Shown here piece by piece: positions 1-10,340 of a stretch of 64,000 nucleotides of DNA. Positions within the stretch are counted from its first letter, which is position 1. Each line of letters opens with the position of its first letter. A program made the translations under genes and the position numbers. The notes beneath the pieces were generated by a model that worked only from the letters and a program-made list of their open reading frames with translations, did no database searches and was not told the origin of the DNA. The DNA comes from Knoxdaviesia capensis (Eukaryota; Ascomycota; Sordariomycetes; Microascales; Gondwanamycetaceae): positions 2,584,926 through 2,648,925 of the forward strand of contig LNGK01000006.1 in the NCBI GenBank assembly GCA_001510575.1, given 5' to 3'.

Positions 1-230
1 GATTACTTCAAAGACATTGCCGCGAGATGCTTCTTTAGACTGGACAAAATATTGCCGGAATTAGAGGACTTGAGGAAGCAAATATCTCCACATAAGGCCT
101 TGAGCCGCACCGTCACGTAAATATCGTACGGTCGGACGAACGAGATCCTGCTTATAGTGTTGGACAGATGGTTTAAGACGACGTCAGGGACGCCAGACCG
201 AGTTTTATCTGTGTGTGGAAGTCGATGAAG
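1..230. other. Left-edge sequence, no gene assigned
   Basis: Ordinary base composition with CA and TG present. A plus-strand frame is open from the window edge for 39 codons and ends at TAA (118-120); it could be the tail of a gene lying to the left. The minus strand also has an open stretch here, downstream of the DUF3723 remnant. Neither reading is a family I recognise, and I cannot choose between them. Confidence 0.3.
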
Positions 231-2430
231 TTATCTTCGAGCACAAATGGAAGGCTTGCGGAGTAGGAATATAAGGAAAAAGGTGCGCTCTATGGTTGTT
301 GGTAGACCGCCCACCGCCATGTTCCAAACCAATTGCCATAGAAGTCCACCACATTTGGTTGACCTTGCTCGAGAGCAGTTGGTGCGTTCGCATTTCTGCC
401 GCCAAGATGTCCAATGTATGCCGTATTCTACCTTGCCACGGGCTGCAATGCATCCACAGAGTTGACATAACGGCACAGTCGCTTGCAGACTGGCGGCACC
501 TTGTGGTGCCTGATCTCTGCTTTGGGGCTCTCGAATCACCTCTGGACCGTCTGGTGGCCTGTTCTCTGTGGCGTGGCTCGGTGGCGGGTTTGTCGGTTTC
601 ATGGCAGGGACGGTCTGCGTGTTACTACTTGGTAAGTGCCGCCCAAAAAAAAGCAAAGTACACCGATGCTCTAACTGCAAAGGAGGACACGCCACTTCCA
701 TTTCCGAGATTCAAGTCATAAAGCTGAGGCAGGAAGAGATGTTTCCGATCATTCTTATAGGCATTGTCGAAGACACGACCGCATCTCCGTTCCAGGCTCT
801 CTCCGCAGCCAGGGACCACCATCACCGGCGTCGAATCTACCCGCGCTTTCTCCCTGGCAAGACTAGATATGCTAACGAGTTGAGTCACGTAGCCTTCAAA
901 TGCAGATTCGTCATACCCAAAAGTACTCAGGTTCTCGCGCTTCAAGGAGAGTTTCCCGAGCAATCACTCGGTCCGGATCCGAGGCGATGAGGTGGCTGAT
1001 TTCATCGGACTCAAATCCAACCTTAGCGGCCAGAGTAGCTATTCCGCACCACCTTCTCGGGTCGGGCCTTTGAGGCATCGGGGTATGCTCGCCATCTTCT
1101 TTCCTTGGGCATTCCGGAACGAGTTCCGTCCAATGACGCCAGGCGGACAACCATACCTGCCGGTAACCGAACTCGAACTGGTCCGAGGCGGGACCATGTG
1201 AGCTCCGGAAATCCGTTTCCCAGACCTGGATGGGGTAACTCATTGCTGGGCAGACCAATACCCGTGAAAATACGCCACATTGCCTCGCGGGTGGAAAACC
1301 TAGATGAGGGACATAGTTGTCTGACTATTTTGGCTGGGGCTTTGAGATACTTGACGTCCTCGAAGAGACTGTGTAAGGAAGGGATTAGATAGGGGATGGA
1401 TCGCAGATTTTCCCAGATCCTCTTACGATCCCCCTGACCCTGTATGGCGGGGAATAGGTTTCCTTCTTGGAAAAGTTTTGTCACCACAGAGAAGTCATGG
1501 CTCGAGTAGCCAGGGGCCCTCAGCTACAGGCACTCAACGGTGTGGCCGTCTACACGTCGCATCAGCTGCTTCTTACCTCCGCAAATTTTGGTCCATATGT
1601 CTAGAATATGACAGAGATAATTACGGATCTCCTACGTCGAGGTTAGTCTATGTCTCATGAGCAGGGTGTTGATACTAGCCTCGAAACATTTTATTGCTAG
1701 GAATCGGTGCTCGATCCGGAACCCGACGAAGAGTCCAGGCAGGATGCGAAGAGCGTCGAGTCCTACAATAATCATCCGATTTCTGAGAATCTGTTTGAGA
1801 TCCTTGCGCTTATCTTTACCAAGTCGTCCCCATATCCGCTTCTCTGCGAATATAGTCCCGATCTGATTGTTGGTGCCGTCATCGTACTGGCGTAGCTTAA
1901 GGAATATCTCGCCATCGGAGAAGTTGACAGAGTTGGAGTATTCCTCAGATAAGGCTAATTTGAGATCTGTGCTCGCATCTGGACAGACAGTTAGTTTATG
2001 CTATGGAATCACACAGAGCCAGGTCTGAAACTGTACCGTCTAGATATAGGTCCACCATCCACCACCAATCCCTACGAGGTCGGAATTCTTTTCCCGCCGC
2101 GATCCGATGCAGCCCCTGGAGGCACTCTATAGTGACACCACCAGGAAATTTGAGTTCAGGAGGTTTCTCACTACGATTTTCGAGGAGCGAATCCTGAGAT
2201 ACGTTAGAAGAGGCTCTGATGGCGGCTTCCAGGGTCCCCTGGCTGATGATGGCGGGTATGTGGTTCTTTGGTTCCAGCCGAAGACATCCTTCGTTCGAAA
2301 ATTTCCCTTTCAGATATTCTGTGACCTTTTTGTTGGGTTCACGAGGGCAGAGACTTCCGAAATGGAAGAACTCATACTAGTCCGTCCGGATGAAGTCCAA
2401 CTTGCCGCGATCGTACATCAGGTAAGGCAT
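231..2430 (-). pseudogene. DUF3723 family gene remnant, nonsense-mutated and frameshifted
   Basis: The minus strand can be followed almost end to end as a fungal DUF3723 protein (function unknown; this family is often carried as cargo by Starship giant transposons). ATG is at 2428-2430, preceded by an in-frame TGA. Recognisable stretches in order are FHFGSLCPREPNK, LQGLHRIAAGKEF, WWMVDLYLD, LALSEEYSN, DGEIFLKLRQYDDG, LRAPGYSSHDF, PYLIPSLHSLFEDVKYL, FGYRQVWLSAWRHW and SVYFAFFGR. One credible intron lies at 1979-2036. The gene is broken by in-frame TAG codons at 2377-2379, 1632-1634 and 1524-1526, where the context suggests Gln or Trp (C-to-T or G-to-A changes). It is also broken by single-base shifts near 1234-1240, in the A4 run at 919-922 and in the A8 run at 645-652. 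The C-terminal tail to the stop at 231 is poorly conserved. Family call is confident; whether every indel is real is not. Confidence 0.75.
1979..2036 (-). other. Intron inside the DUF3723 remnant
   Basis: Read on the minus strand it starts GTACAG, has a branch-like ACTAAC close to the end and finishes TCCAG. Removing its 58 bases joins LYLD to the following LKLALSEEYSN segment in frame (phase 1). Without removal the frame hits stops. Confidence 0.65.
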
Positions 2431-2470
2431 GTTTGGCTTTCAGGAACTTAGAGTCTAACACGAAACCTTG
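2431..2470. other. 40-bp gap between two opposed start codons
   Basis: The minus-strand DUF3723 ATG and the plus-strand kinase ATG are only 40 bases apart. That is too little for two normal promoters. Fungal APH proteins normally have several dozen residues before the glycine loop, which are missing here, so this may be a breakpoint that cut off the 5' end of the kinase gene. Confidence 0.4.
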
Positions 2471-3807
2471 ATGTTGGGCGCTCCACTTCATGGCTCGTAC
2501 AACCTGTGTCGTATCGCGGAATTCAATAACGGCGAGAAATGGATCATTCGCTTTCCTTTGCCCGGCAAAACCAGCCAAGCACACCTCGACGAGAAAGTCG
2601 CCGGCGAGGTTGTCGCACTTCAGCTTCTCCGCGGGCGAACCAACGTCCCGGTCCCCGAGGTCAAGGCCTGGGGCCTCGCCGATGAGAACCCACTCGGCCT
2701 GGGCCCGTTCATGATGCTACAGTACATCCCGGGCATGGATCTCGGCGATCTTCTGGAGGATCCAAACGACAAGCACTCCTCCCTCATGAATATCCACCTA
2801 CACGACGAGAGCGTCAAGGTTATTTCTAGACAGGTCGCCCAATTTATGCTCCAGATCTTCAAGCTTGACTTTGAGGAGATGGGTGGTCTGCCTGTTGGAT
2901 CACCTGACCGACGGCGGCCGCTGACACTGGCTGCCCACGAGATTATGTGCCGCGGGGGGGTCAACGTACTCGGTATTTGCTTTACCCACTCCTCCCTTTT
3001 CTATACCTTTCTAATATTAACCAGGCTTACGGCGTGAAAAACTCTCAACAGCTAAGGAGTTTTTCGACTACCTCATCAACCAGCAATGGCAGCAGCTACA
3101 CGAGCAACTAACCTCGGCATGTGACGAAGAGAACGCCAGAGAGAAATATATCTTCGTCCAGGTCCTAAAGTCCCTTACCAGCCGCCATATCTGGCCAGAC
3201 TACAACGAAGGACCATTCAAGCTCATTTGCGACGACTTCAGTCTGAGAAATATGAGGGCTCAAGACGACCTGAAAATCACTGGAGTTATCGACCAAGAGT
3301 TCTCATACGCTGGCCCTGCTCAGCTTCTCGCCACCGCACCCTGGTGGCTACTCCTGGAAAGGCCCCATATGTGGGACTTTTCCGAAGAGATGGGAAGACA
3401 GGTTCCTCCGCCATTTAGACATGTTCAAGCGTGTCCTGGAGGAAGAGGAGGAGGCCACGCCAGGGCACGAGGACAAGGAGCTCTCGAGGCTGATCGAACG
3501 ATCCAACGAGAATGGGACCCTATGGTTTATCATGGTCCTCCAGGGCTTCTATCAATCTCCTGACAACTTCCCCTGCACGCAGCTCATCCGCCACACTCCA
3601 GACTGGGATGAGCTTGCGCAGGGAATCCCCGAGGAGGAAATTCAGGCTTTCGTCGCCAAGAAGATGAGGCACGTGAAGCTGCATGACAAGCGGAAGGAAG
3701 ACATGCTGGCCGCATATGAGAAGCTGCAATGGTGCCAGATAGACGCTGATACCTTCTTTCAAGTGGTGGAAGGTCTATATGGCCGAGCAGATGATACGGT
3801 CGAGTAA
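2471..3807 (+). pseudogene. Aminoglycoside-phosphotransferase-like (APH, kinase-fold) protein, frameshifted
   Basis: Fungal APH/choline-kinase-like enzyme; members transfer ATP phosphate to small molecules, but the substrate here is unknown. Exon 1 (2471-2972) has the nucleotide loop HGSYNLC, the WIIRFPLPG strand, and the hinge-like MMLQYIPGMDLGDLL. Exon 2 from 3025 has the catalytic loop ICDDFSLRNM (Asp and Asn in place) and the metal-binding GVIDQEFSYAGP, followed by APWWLLLERP. The frame must move by one base around 3385-3391 to go from MWDFSEE to WEDRFLRHL, after which it runs open to TAA at 3807. The active-site half is intact, but the C-terminal helices need the shift, so this is a pseudogene or a one-base assembly error. 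ATG at 2471 is the only start in frame after a TAA just upstream; the N-terminus looks shortened. Confidence 0.72.
2973..3024 (+). other. Intron in the APH-like gene
   Basis: 52 bases, GTATTT donor, TAATATTAAC branch-like region, CCAG acceptor. Splicing is phase 1 and joins VNVLG to LRREKLSTAKEFFDYL in frame, whereas reading through adds residues unlike the family and stops at 3037. Confidence 0.7.
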
Positions 3808-4129
3808 GAGGAGGAGTCGGGCCAGGGGGGAAGACGAGCGAGGGGGGGAGTCCAGCCTTATTTCGTCCCGCTTGTCTGGGCATCTGATGCTCGAGCTGGG
3901 AATTTTCGATATACTCGAGCATCGGATACAACTTTGTCGAATAGAATCTTCGCACAGTCGCCGAGCCTTTCCACATCACTTTGGTCGCGCCATTTCCTCT
4001 GCCTTAGGGCCTTCTCCCAGGCCATCGTTCGGAATCTGTGGAGTCCCAGCGGCCCGGATTGGGACGAAGCCGACTTCTACACCTTCCATCTCCTCAACGC
4101 CGCCGCCGGCAGCAAGGGCAATGGAAAGC

Positions 4130-4290
4130 TCGCAGGACTTGGACATCAGATCCCGCTCGAACGCTTTCTCGAAGTCCTCCCTCTCCTACACGCTGTCAAC
4201 CAGCGCCTTGACCTTCCCCGCCTCGACCAGCGCGGACAAGTCGAGCCTGAAAACCTGGCCATCGGCGACTTCGACCCTTGCAGGGCGTTC
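4130..4290 (-). pseudogene. Possible C-terminal remnant of a zinc-type (MDR) dehydrogenase
   Basis: On the minus strand, part of this gap reads LSALVEAGKVKALVDSV, a TAG at 4186-4188, then EREDFEKAFERDLMSK. That resembles the last helix-strand section of medium-chain dehydrogenases/reductases, where a Tyr usually follows DSV. It then loses similarity. The rest of 3808-4395 has ordinary composition and overlapping open frames on both strands, but I see no other convincing gene. The plus-strand open frame at 3934-4377 looks like the shadow of this remnant. Weak call. Confidence 0.3.
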
Positions 4291-4395
4291 GGCATTCTGG
4301 TCGCGTGCGCCGCATCACTCGGCAAGTGGAAGAAACGGAGCTGGAAGCTGTGGAGATCACTGCATTCTTTCTGCTAATTACACTGACTCGCAAGG

Positions 4396-6807
4396 CTATC
4401 TCTCCGCCGACACCTTTGGATCCTTTCGGGCTTCCCCAATGCTCTCCCTCATCCGAGCGTACAATCCTGTGTCCTCTCTTTCCCACCTCCCACCATTCGG
4501 AAATACCACTTTCCGTAGTCTGTTGATCCATGGTATCAATGGCTGGTAGTATGGCGTGAAGTTCTCTTCTGCGGATCTGATGAAGTCCCCTTCATGAGAC
4601 ACTTGTCCTTTCTTCTCCTTTGCCAACAATTCCATGCTGATGTAATTCCACTGGTCGAACTCAGAAATAACCCTGCTCTCCTCTGGCCCGTCGTAGTGGA
4701 CGCATATCCAGAACGGGACCCAAAAGAATGACTCGAGATCGTGCATGAAGGAATGCTGCTCGCCCAGAAGCGCCCCGATTGCCATGAACGCCCTCGTGCC
4801 GGTCTTGCCCTTTGCTCCGGAGGCGCCCCCTCGTCGTTCTCTGACGGCGAGGTCCAGGTCAATCAAGAACGAAGGCCAAGAGGTGTGGTTGTCGTCCTCA
4901 TTGATCATGAGATTGTTGATTGAGATGTCTCTGTGAAGGAGGCCGGCCTTGCTCCGCAAGGACTCGTGTCCTTCAATGCAGCCCTCCAACGCGGCAAGCA
5001 GGGCCGACCGGGAGCTTGCCTTGTAGATGGGCTTTCCATAGTCACAAAGGATAACTCGCCGATGCACCCGATTCGGCATTGCATTGCTGCCAGCCTTCGT
5101 TGGAGATGCCGGGCAGGATCGCTTGCTGGGGGGCAGAGCGGCGCCATTTTGGCTCGAAGATCGCTTCTTGCCAGCGGCGCTGCTGCTGCGGCCTTTCCGC
5201 GAAGCACCGGCCGTGGCCGTACTCGGCGGCGGCATTGAGCGTTCCGCCCGGTAATTCGTAGCCGTGGTGACATCTAGTCCTCCGCGAACGTTGCTTCGAA
5301 TGTCGTCCTCCGAACCGTGTATCCGAACAGTCTCGTGGTGATAGTATCGGGCCACGTTGACAACGCCTTGACCAGTTGCCTCGCATAACAATTCGCCCTC
5401 CTCATCGCGTTCGGGGCATTGCCATGAGTCTTTGATGACGAGTGGTGTCTGTGGGTGTCCTTCGCGATGGGCTTTCCAGCAAGTCGTAGCCCGGCCAGCG
5501 ATGCAACGGGCGCGTTGCATCACCTCGTCAATGATGAGGCGCTCTGTTGAACCATCCCGCTCGATCTCGATGAATCGCTCGTCATTCGTCGTCATGATTG
5601 TCGGATCGAAGCCAAGCTCCTCCTCGCTCATCCAGAGAAACCCGAGGACCGTGGACACAAACTGCAGCCCATCTTTGTTGATGTCGAACTGTTCGGATGC
5701 GACCCCCCCGAGCCGGTCAAATTCCCATATCCTCATGAGAGATCCACAGATGGTAAAACCCAAGACGAAGCGACGGGTGTCTTGAGCAGCCAGCACTTCT
5801 CTCGCGTACGTCCCAAGATCAAGCCATGCCTTTGACGCTTTGTCGGCCGACGGATTGCTCTTCAACTCGCCCGATACGAGGATATGCGACCGGTGACATC
5901 GAGAGTCTTTTCCAGCCTTGGGGTCGTCCACGAAGCCGACGTCCAACTTGAGTTCTGCCGTGGAACCCTGGATCGGCTTGTTGGGTTGTGCCAGTGGCCT
6001 TCGTCGATGTGTCGGGGTCGACTTGTACTCTTCTGCGAATGTTGCCAGGTTCTCGTTCAATTCCGCAAACCAGCTCAGGACATCGTCCTGATTTGCATCT
6101 GTCGGCCATCCACTCCACCCATTACTGAAGAGTGGTTCGCTGCCTTCCATGCACTTCTTGAAAACGGCCTCGGATGCGGTCTCAAGACCTGCCACCCGTC
6201 CGAAAAAAGCCTCGTGGAATCGAGGAAGCCCGACGTACATAGCGCCGAGTTCATCCCTGAGGACTCTGTCCACATCCTTGCGGTACTCAGAGGAGTTCGC
6301 GAAGCCGCTCGTGTTGTGCAGCCATGGGGTTTGTTCGACGGAAGAGGCGATCGCCCGGGGAGGCGGGGTGGATTCGGTGACGGCATTGTAGACTCGGTCC
6401 CAGATGAGCGCATCATCAGGATCATCGGCGAGGGCTGCCTTTAGGAGAGGTTTGATGTGGTCGAGGTCAAAGTCGTCGGAGTTGACTGCGGAATTAAGTC
6501 TCGAAAGATCGCTGAAGAGATTTTTGCCGCGGCCGCTGGAACGAAGCAGACGAGAGGCCCGAAGGCTTTGCAATGCTGAGAGAAGGTCAAGGGCGAGATT
6601 CTGGAGATCTGCATGATGGTCAGAGGATCACATTGGGAAGAAACTGTGCTCTCCTTTCGTACCTTCTTGGCCGAGCTGCTCTAACGCGTCCAGAGTGCAG
6701 GAGACGCTCGCGCCTTTGCAGACCGAACTGAACGAAGCGCGGAAGGCATCAAGGCCGTTCCCGATGGGATTGTCCCTGATGGTCTTTGACCGCAGTTGAT
6801 CTGCCAT
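4396..6807 (-). CDS. FunK1 fungal-type protein kinase
   Basis: Predicted 785-residue Ser/Thr-like kinase of the fungal expanded FunK1 family, joined as 6663-6807 plus 4396-6608. The N-terminal ~200 residues are typical of the family. The kinase domain follows with ELKLDVGFV, VSGELKS (about 293-299), a candidate ATP Lys in LVIKDSW (about 441), a Ser/Pro-rich insert (about 505-555), catalytic LLHRDISINNLMI (HRD about 607), FLIDLDLAV in place of DFG (Asp about 632), GTRAFMAIGALL, HDLESFFWVPFWICVHYDGP and the C-terminal ENFTPYYQPLIPWINRLR. All expected residues are present and the frame is open, so it is the one intact-looking gene in the window. ATG at 6807 is chosen; another in-frame ATG at 6870 would add 21 residues. 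FunK1 genes often occur in variable fungal DNA; the target of this one is unknown. Confidence 0.88.
6609..6662 (-). other. Intron 1 of the FunK1 gene
   Basis: 54 bases on the minus strand, GTACGA donor, CTGAC branch-like motif, ATGCAG acceptor. It joins LEQLGQE to DLQNLALDLLSAL in phase 1. Exon 2 has no ATG upstream of its first conserved residues and a TGA lies in frame inside the intron, so the splice is needed. Confidence 0.75.
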
Positions 6808-6984
6808 AGCGGATGGGATGCTCTCGAGATGGGAAAGGTGGAAAGAACTGAAAGTCGCGTTTCGTGGCATGTTTTGGCCCGTGCGGGATTTTCCACCAGC
6901 CACCCTTGCTGAGCCACCTCCGGGAAAACTTTCATTCCGAATTCTTAGAAAGCCACAATTCCACAGTTTGACGGCACGGAAAAT
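6808..6984 (-). promoter_or_regulatory. Upstream region of the FunK1 gene
   Basis: Normal-composition DNA between the FunK1 start and the first RIPed sequence. It would carry the 5' UTR and promoter. No clear TATA or CAAT arrangement stands out. The gene therefore sits directly on the boundary with RIPed, probably heterochromatic, DNA. Confidence 0.35.
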
Positions 6985-7190
6985 CCCTAATCCGATAAGC
7001 TAACTAACGTTAATAATTCACTTATATGGACCGGAATTTATAGTTAGAAGACGAAGCCTAAGAGAGTATAGAGGAATAGAGTTCTAACTTTAATAAGAGG
7101 CTGCTAGAGTATAGCTTAGTTCTATTTTATTAGTAACGGAGGGAGAGTAAGTAATAGAGTAGATAGGATAAAGGAAGGGAGAGAGGAGGG
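6985..7190. repeat. Short RIPed stub of an unidentified repeat
   Basis: Composition changes abruptly to TA-rich with few CA or TG. Purine-rich runs lie near 7130-7190, just before the LTR start. No protein family could be read; it may be internal retrotransposon sequence. Confidence 0.4.
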
Positions 7191-7368
7191 TGTGATTCCT
7201 AGTTATATAGTTTAAAGGACTAATAAATAGGTTATAATTATAAGGCACGTATAGAGAAATATATAAAAAGGGAAGCTTAAATTTTTTCTATCTTAAGATA
7301 TTTCTTATAAAAGCGCGGTAGATATCTGCTTTTTATCGGTCTTTTACTAGCTCTTTAAGGTATTTATA
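7191..7368 (-). mobile_element. Truncated LTR of the Gypsy A/B family
   Basis: Starts with the intact terminus TGTGATTCCT and matches the first ~175 bases of the LTRs at 27797 and 37744, same orientation. It stops at TATTTATAAG where the other copies continue into a TA repeat. No second LTR or internal region accompanies it, so it is a broken solo copy. Confidence 0.8.
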
Positions 7369-7373
7369 AGTCA

Positions 7374-7387
7374 TTTAGGGTTTAGGG
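7374..7387 (+). repeat. Two TTTAGGG units at an LTR breakpoint
   Basis: TTTAGGGTTTAGGG sits six bases beyond the point where the LTR homology ends and just before non-RIPed DNA begins. It is telomere-like, but only two units long. Confidence 0.5.
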
Positions 7388-8235
7388 CATCGATTACTCC
7401 TTCCTGACACCCTGGCGCAGTGGCAGCTCAGGACCACGCACAGACATAGGAATTGCTAAGGGCAACCCGTGCGTAAAACATAGGGCCATTAAGAGGGGCT
7501 GTTTATAACGTGCATAGTATGGTGGTGGTAGTAGGTGTATAACCAGGCAGTGCTGCCTATGCGTGGTTCATGAAGACTCTCTCTGCACTTTGACCAGCTT
7601 ATCTGTCCATGACATCGTTTAGCACGAGATTTCAGCTATCTAGAGTTACACTCACAACCAACCATTGTGTGGTTTCCTTCAAACTCTGTCCTAGTGCTCT
7701 GATATCCGGTAGAGGCGCCCCTCCTCTCTATTTCGACGTTCACAACTGTCAAATCCTTGACTAGTGTATGCATGTCCTCCATCCCCGCTCCTCTCGGATG
7801 AAGGATGATGCCTCCCAGCAATCGTCAACGAATAGAACGAACCGAACCAGGTTCTCTGGTCTTCGTTTTGCGCCGGCCATCCCAGCACTCAGCATCTTGT
7901 GTCTTGACGATATTCTTGCTGTCTTCTCCGCGTGTGAACTGGACTTTCTGTTTCGTAATGTGTGCGACAGATGCCTCGTTCCCGATCCCGATATCGATAT
8001 GCCAAACTACACAGATATGCCGCCGTTTCTGAACAGCCCTCGTATACACGCAGAAGAACCTCTCCGCCAACCGGACATGCTTTGCACCTAACAAACATCC
8101 CTGTCCAGCTGTCCTCAAGGGTGTGACAGCTTGGAATATCACTAAGAATCTTCTGCGGCAGTATATGGCACTCTCACATGAGCACTGTCACGTGCCATGT
8201 CATGCTTAGATTAGGTGATGAGCCTGCGGTGTTTA
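7388..8235. other. Non-RIPed single-copy island
   Basis: About 850 bases with normal CA and TG content between two RIPed blocks, and no other copy in the window, as expected if RIP only hits duplicated DNA. Overlapping open frames of 60-107 codons occur on both strands at 7636-8142, the longest being 7768-8091 plus and 7825-8142 minus. None shows a known motif, so I do not call a gene. Confidence 0.5.
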
Positions 8236-9839
8236 TCTAGGACTCCGCCTAGCTACATACCGCTAGTTAGATATATAGAAGAATTAATATATAATTAGAT
8301 ACTATAGTTATAAGCCCGGATAGATTTTCTCTTATTTAAATACTCTACTCCTTTGAGATTTATATTAGTATCTAGAAACTTCCCGTTAACGATAAGTTAT
8401 TAATTTTTTTTACTTAAATATCTAACTTTTAAGTTATTTTATCTAGTTATCCTATTCTCGAATAATTACCTTATCTATACGCGATATCCTCCTACGTCCC
8501 TAACGCTCTATAGGCTACGCCTACTATATCCTCTACGCTTCCGAAGCTCTTATCTTCTAATAAATAGTTCCCGTAGATCGATACTATAGAAGCTTAGTTA
8601 GCCTAGTATAGCGTCTAGTAGTACGTTAACCCCGATAGGGACCTAAACGCGTACGCGCTAGCTATTAACCCTCTTATTACTTAAACGCGTAAGGAAGTAT
8701 ATAACTAAGCCGTTACCGATTATCTATACGTTAAAGCGGAGTACGCGTCTAAGCTAGTATATTACGAATTTATTCGTAAGGTCGTTTATAAAGGTCTCGA
8801 GTCCAACGTTAGGCTCACGTCTTCTTAGGTAAGCCCTAGTCTAATATATACTATACTCCTAGATATAATACGCGTTTCGTTAACGGACCTTACGTACGCC
8901 GAGGTATTCGATTCCTATCCTTAGGGTATAGGCGATTATATCCCGCGATATATACTCTCGTACCTTCGCGAAGTATATAGTTAAAACGCGACCGAGGACG
9001 TACTAAGTATTTTTAATACTTATCGTACGGTCCTTACCGTAGCTAGAACCGTTAGCGACCTAGTCCGTTAGGTTAAGTCTTAGTAAGCGGTCCGAGCGCG
9101 TCTTCGCGCGCTATATCTTTAGCTTATTCGAGATAGCTAGGTTATATTATAAGACCTAATCGATATTCTTAATAGTAGTATAGACCCGGAATTTAGTAAA
9201 TATTTATTTAATAAATTTCCTATCTACTAAGTTAAGCCTAATTTTAGTCTCGATAATATCTCTTATACGCTTATTATACGTCTTATAGATACTCGTACGA
9301 GCTCTAACGTCGCTATAGCTATTACTAGTTAAGCGGGTAGTCGGTAGCCGTTCCTAGCTACCTCTTCTACGCTAATTAAGTACTTCTACGTCCTAGGAGC
9401 GACTTATTTCTTTAATTTTCGATACTACTTTACTTTCTATCGTATAATAAGCGAATACGTCGTAGTAAAGACCCCTTTATATAAGCTTACCTCTACGGTC
9501 CGTCTTACTTTTAAGCGGTAAGAAGGCCTAGATATACTCTAAGCTATAAGTCGTCGACTAGAACGCCTTATCCCCGCTAAGTACTCGTCCGAGCCCTCTA
9601 AGTAGTAGAGTAATTCTAAGAGAGGTAATTCCCGAGGTCGCGGTAACTACTCGACCTCGTAGAGGGCTTCTACTTCTTCTTCTTTAACGAGCATAACGCC
9701 TACCCTACCTATTCCCTCCTCTAATACCGTACTTAACGATAAGTATTAGGTAGGAGCCGTTATCTTTTAGCCCGCGCCTAAGTAAGCTATAGTTTTATCT
9801 ACTACTTATATAAGCGGTTAATCGCGTTTCCGTAACTCT

Positions 9840-9890
9840 ACTATCCTTAATAGTAGTTTTACGCTATACGTAGTTAATAACGTTAATCTC
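9840..9890 (+). pseudogene. Copia G protease active site, Asp changed to Asn
   Basis: The retropepsin DSG/DSS motif reads NSS. The change GAT to AAT follows a T, so it is a TpG to TpA step, exactly the RIP signature. The enzyme would be dead even if the stops were removed. Confidence 0.55.
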
Positions 9891-10121
9891 CTAACTAAAG
9901 TCGTTTACGTAAAGCTAGGTAAGGCTATCTACGTTAGTCTTAGCTCTTTTCTAATCGTAGCCTAAGGTAAGCGCGTACTTACTAGTTATTTTAAACTTCC
10001 CTCTAGTAAGGTAGCTAACCTATATTTAAATAAGGTTATTCTCGTTAAGGGTTTTTATCTTAATATAGTTAGTTAGAAGATACTTTACGTAAGCGGAGTA
10101 TAGTATAACGGCTTCGATAAT

Positions 10122-10340
10122 ATGCTACGTACTACTCGCTTAGGGGTACTTACCGTTATTAAGGAGCTCCCTTCCGATAATAGTCTACTCTATATAGAGA
10201 GAGTAGACGATATACTACCGGTAAGCGCTATCTATTATATATCGCTTATTAATATTACTTATAATTTAGAGCCTTCGCTAGTTTATCTCTTAGGCCGATA
10301 TAAGAGTATAATTCCTCGTAATACGATTACTACCGTTTAG
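10122..10340 (+). pseudogene. Surviving 72-codon open piece of Copia G pol
   Basis: One of very few ATG-started open frames left in the RIPed zone. It lies between the protease and integrase cores, where the GAG-pre-integrase region is expected (LPSDNSLLYIERVDD). It survives because this stretch has few Gln/Trp codons. It is a fragment of the polyprotein, not a gene of its own. Confidence 0.55.

Noticed and set aside
1960..2010. Frameshift and stop in the DUF3723 gene near 2008
   Set aside because: A 58-bp intron with good donor, branch and acceptor explains it.
2107..2451. Plus-strand 114-codon open frame upstream of the APH gene
   Set aside because: It is the antisense shadow of the DUF3723 N-terminal region, which reads as conserved family sequence on the minus strand.
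3934..4377. Plus-strand 147-codon open frame with ordinary composition
   Set aside because: Its sequence mirrors the minus-strand LVEAGKVKALVDSV segment and shows no family of its own; the minus-strand reading is more protein-like.
4741..6444. Several plus-strand frames opposite the FunK1 kinase
   Set aside because: All are antisense to a continuous kinase coding region with conserved motifs.
7400..7470. tRNA gene suggested by TGGCGCAGTGG, which fits a Pol III A box
   Set aside because: No B box (GGTTCGANTCC) follows at tRNA distance and no acceptor or anticodon stem pairs.
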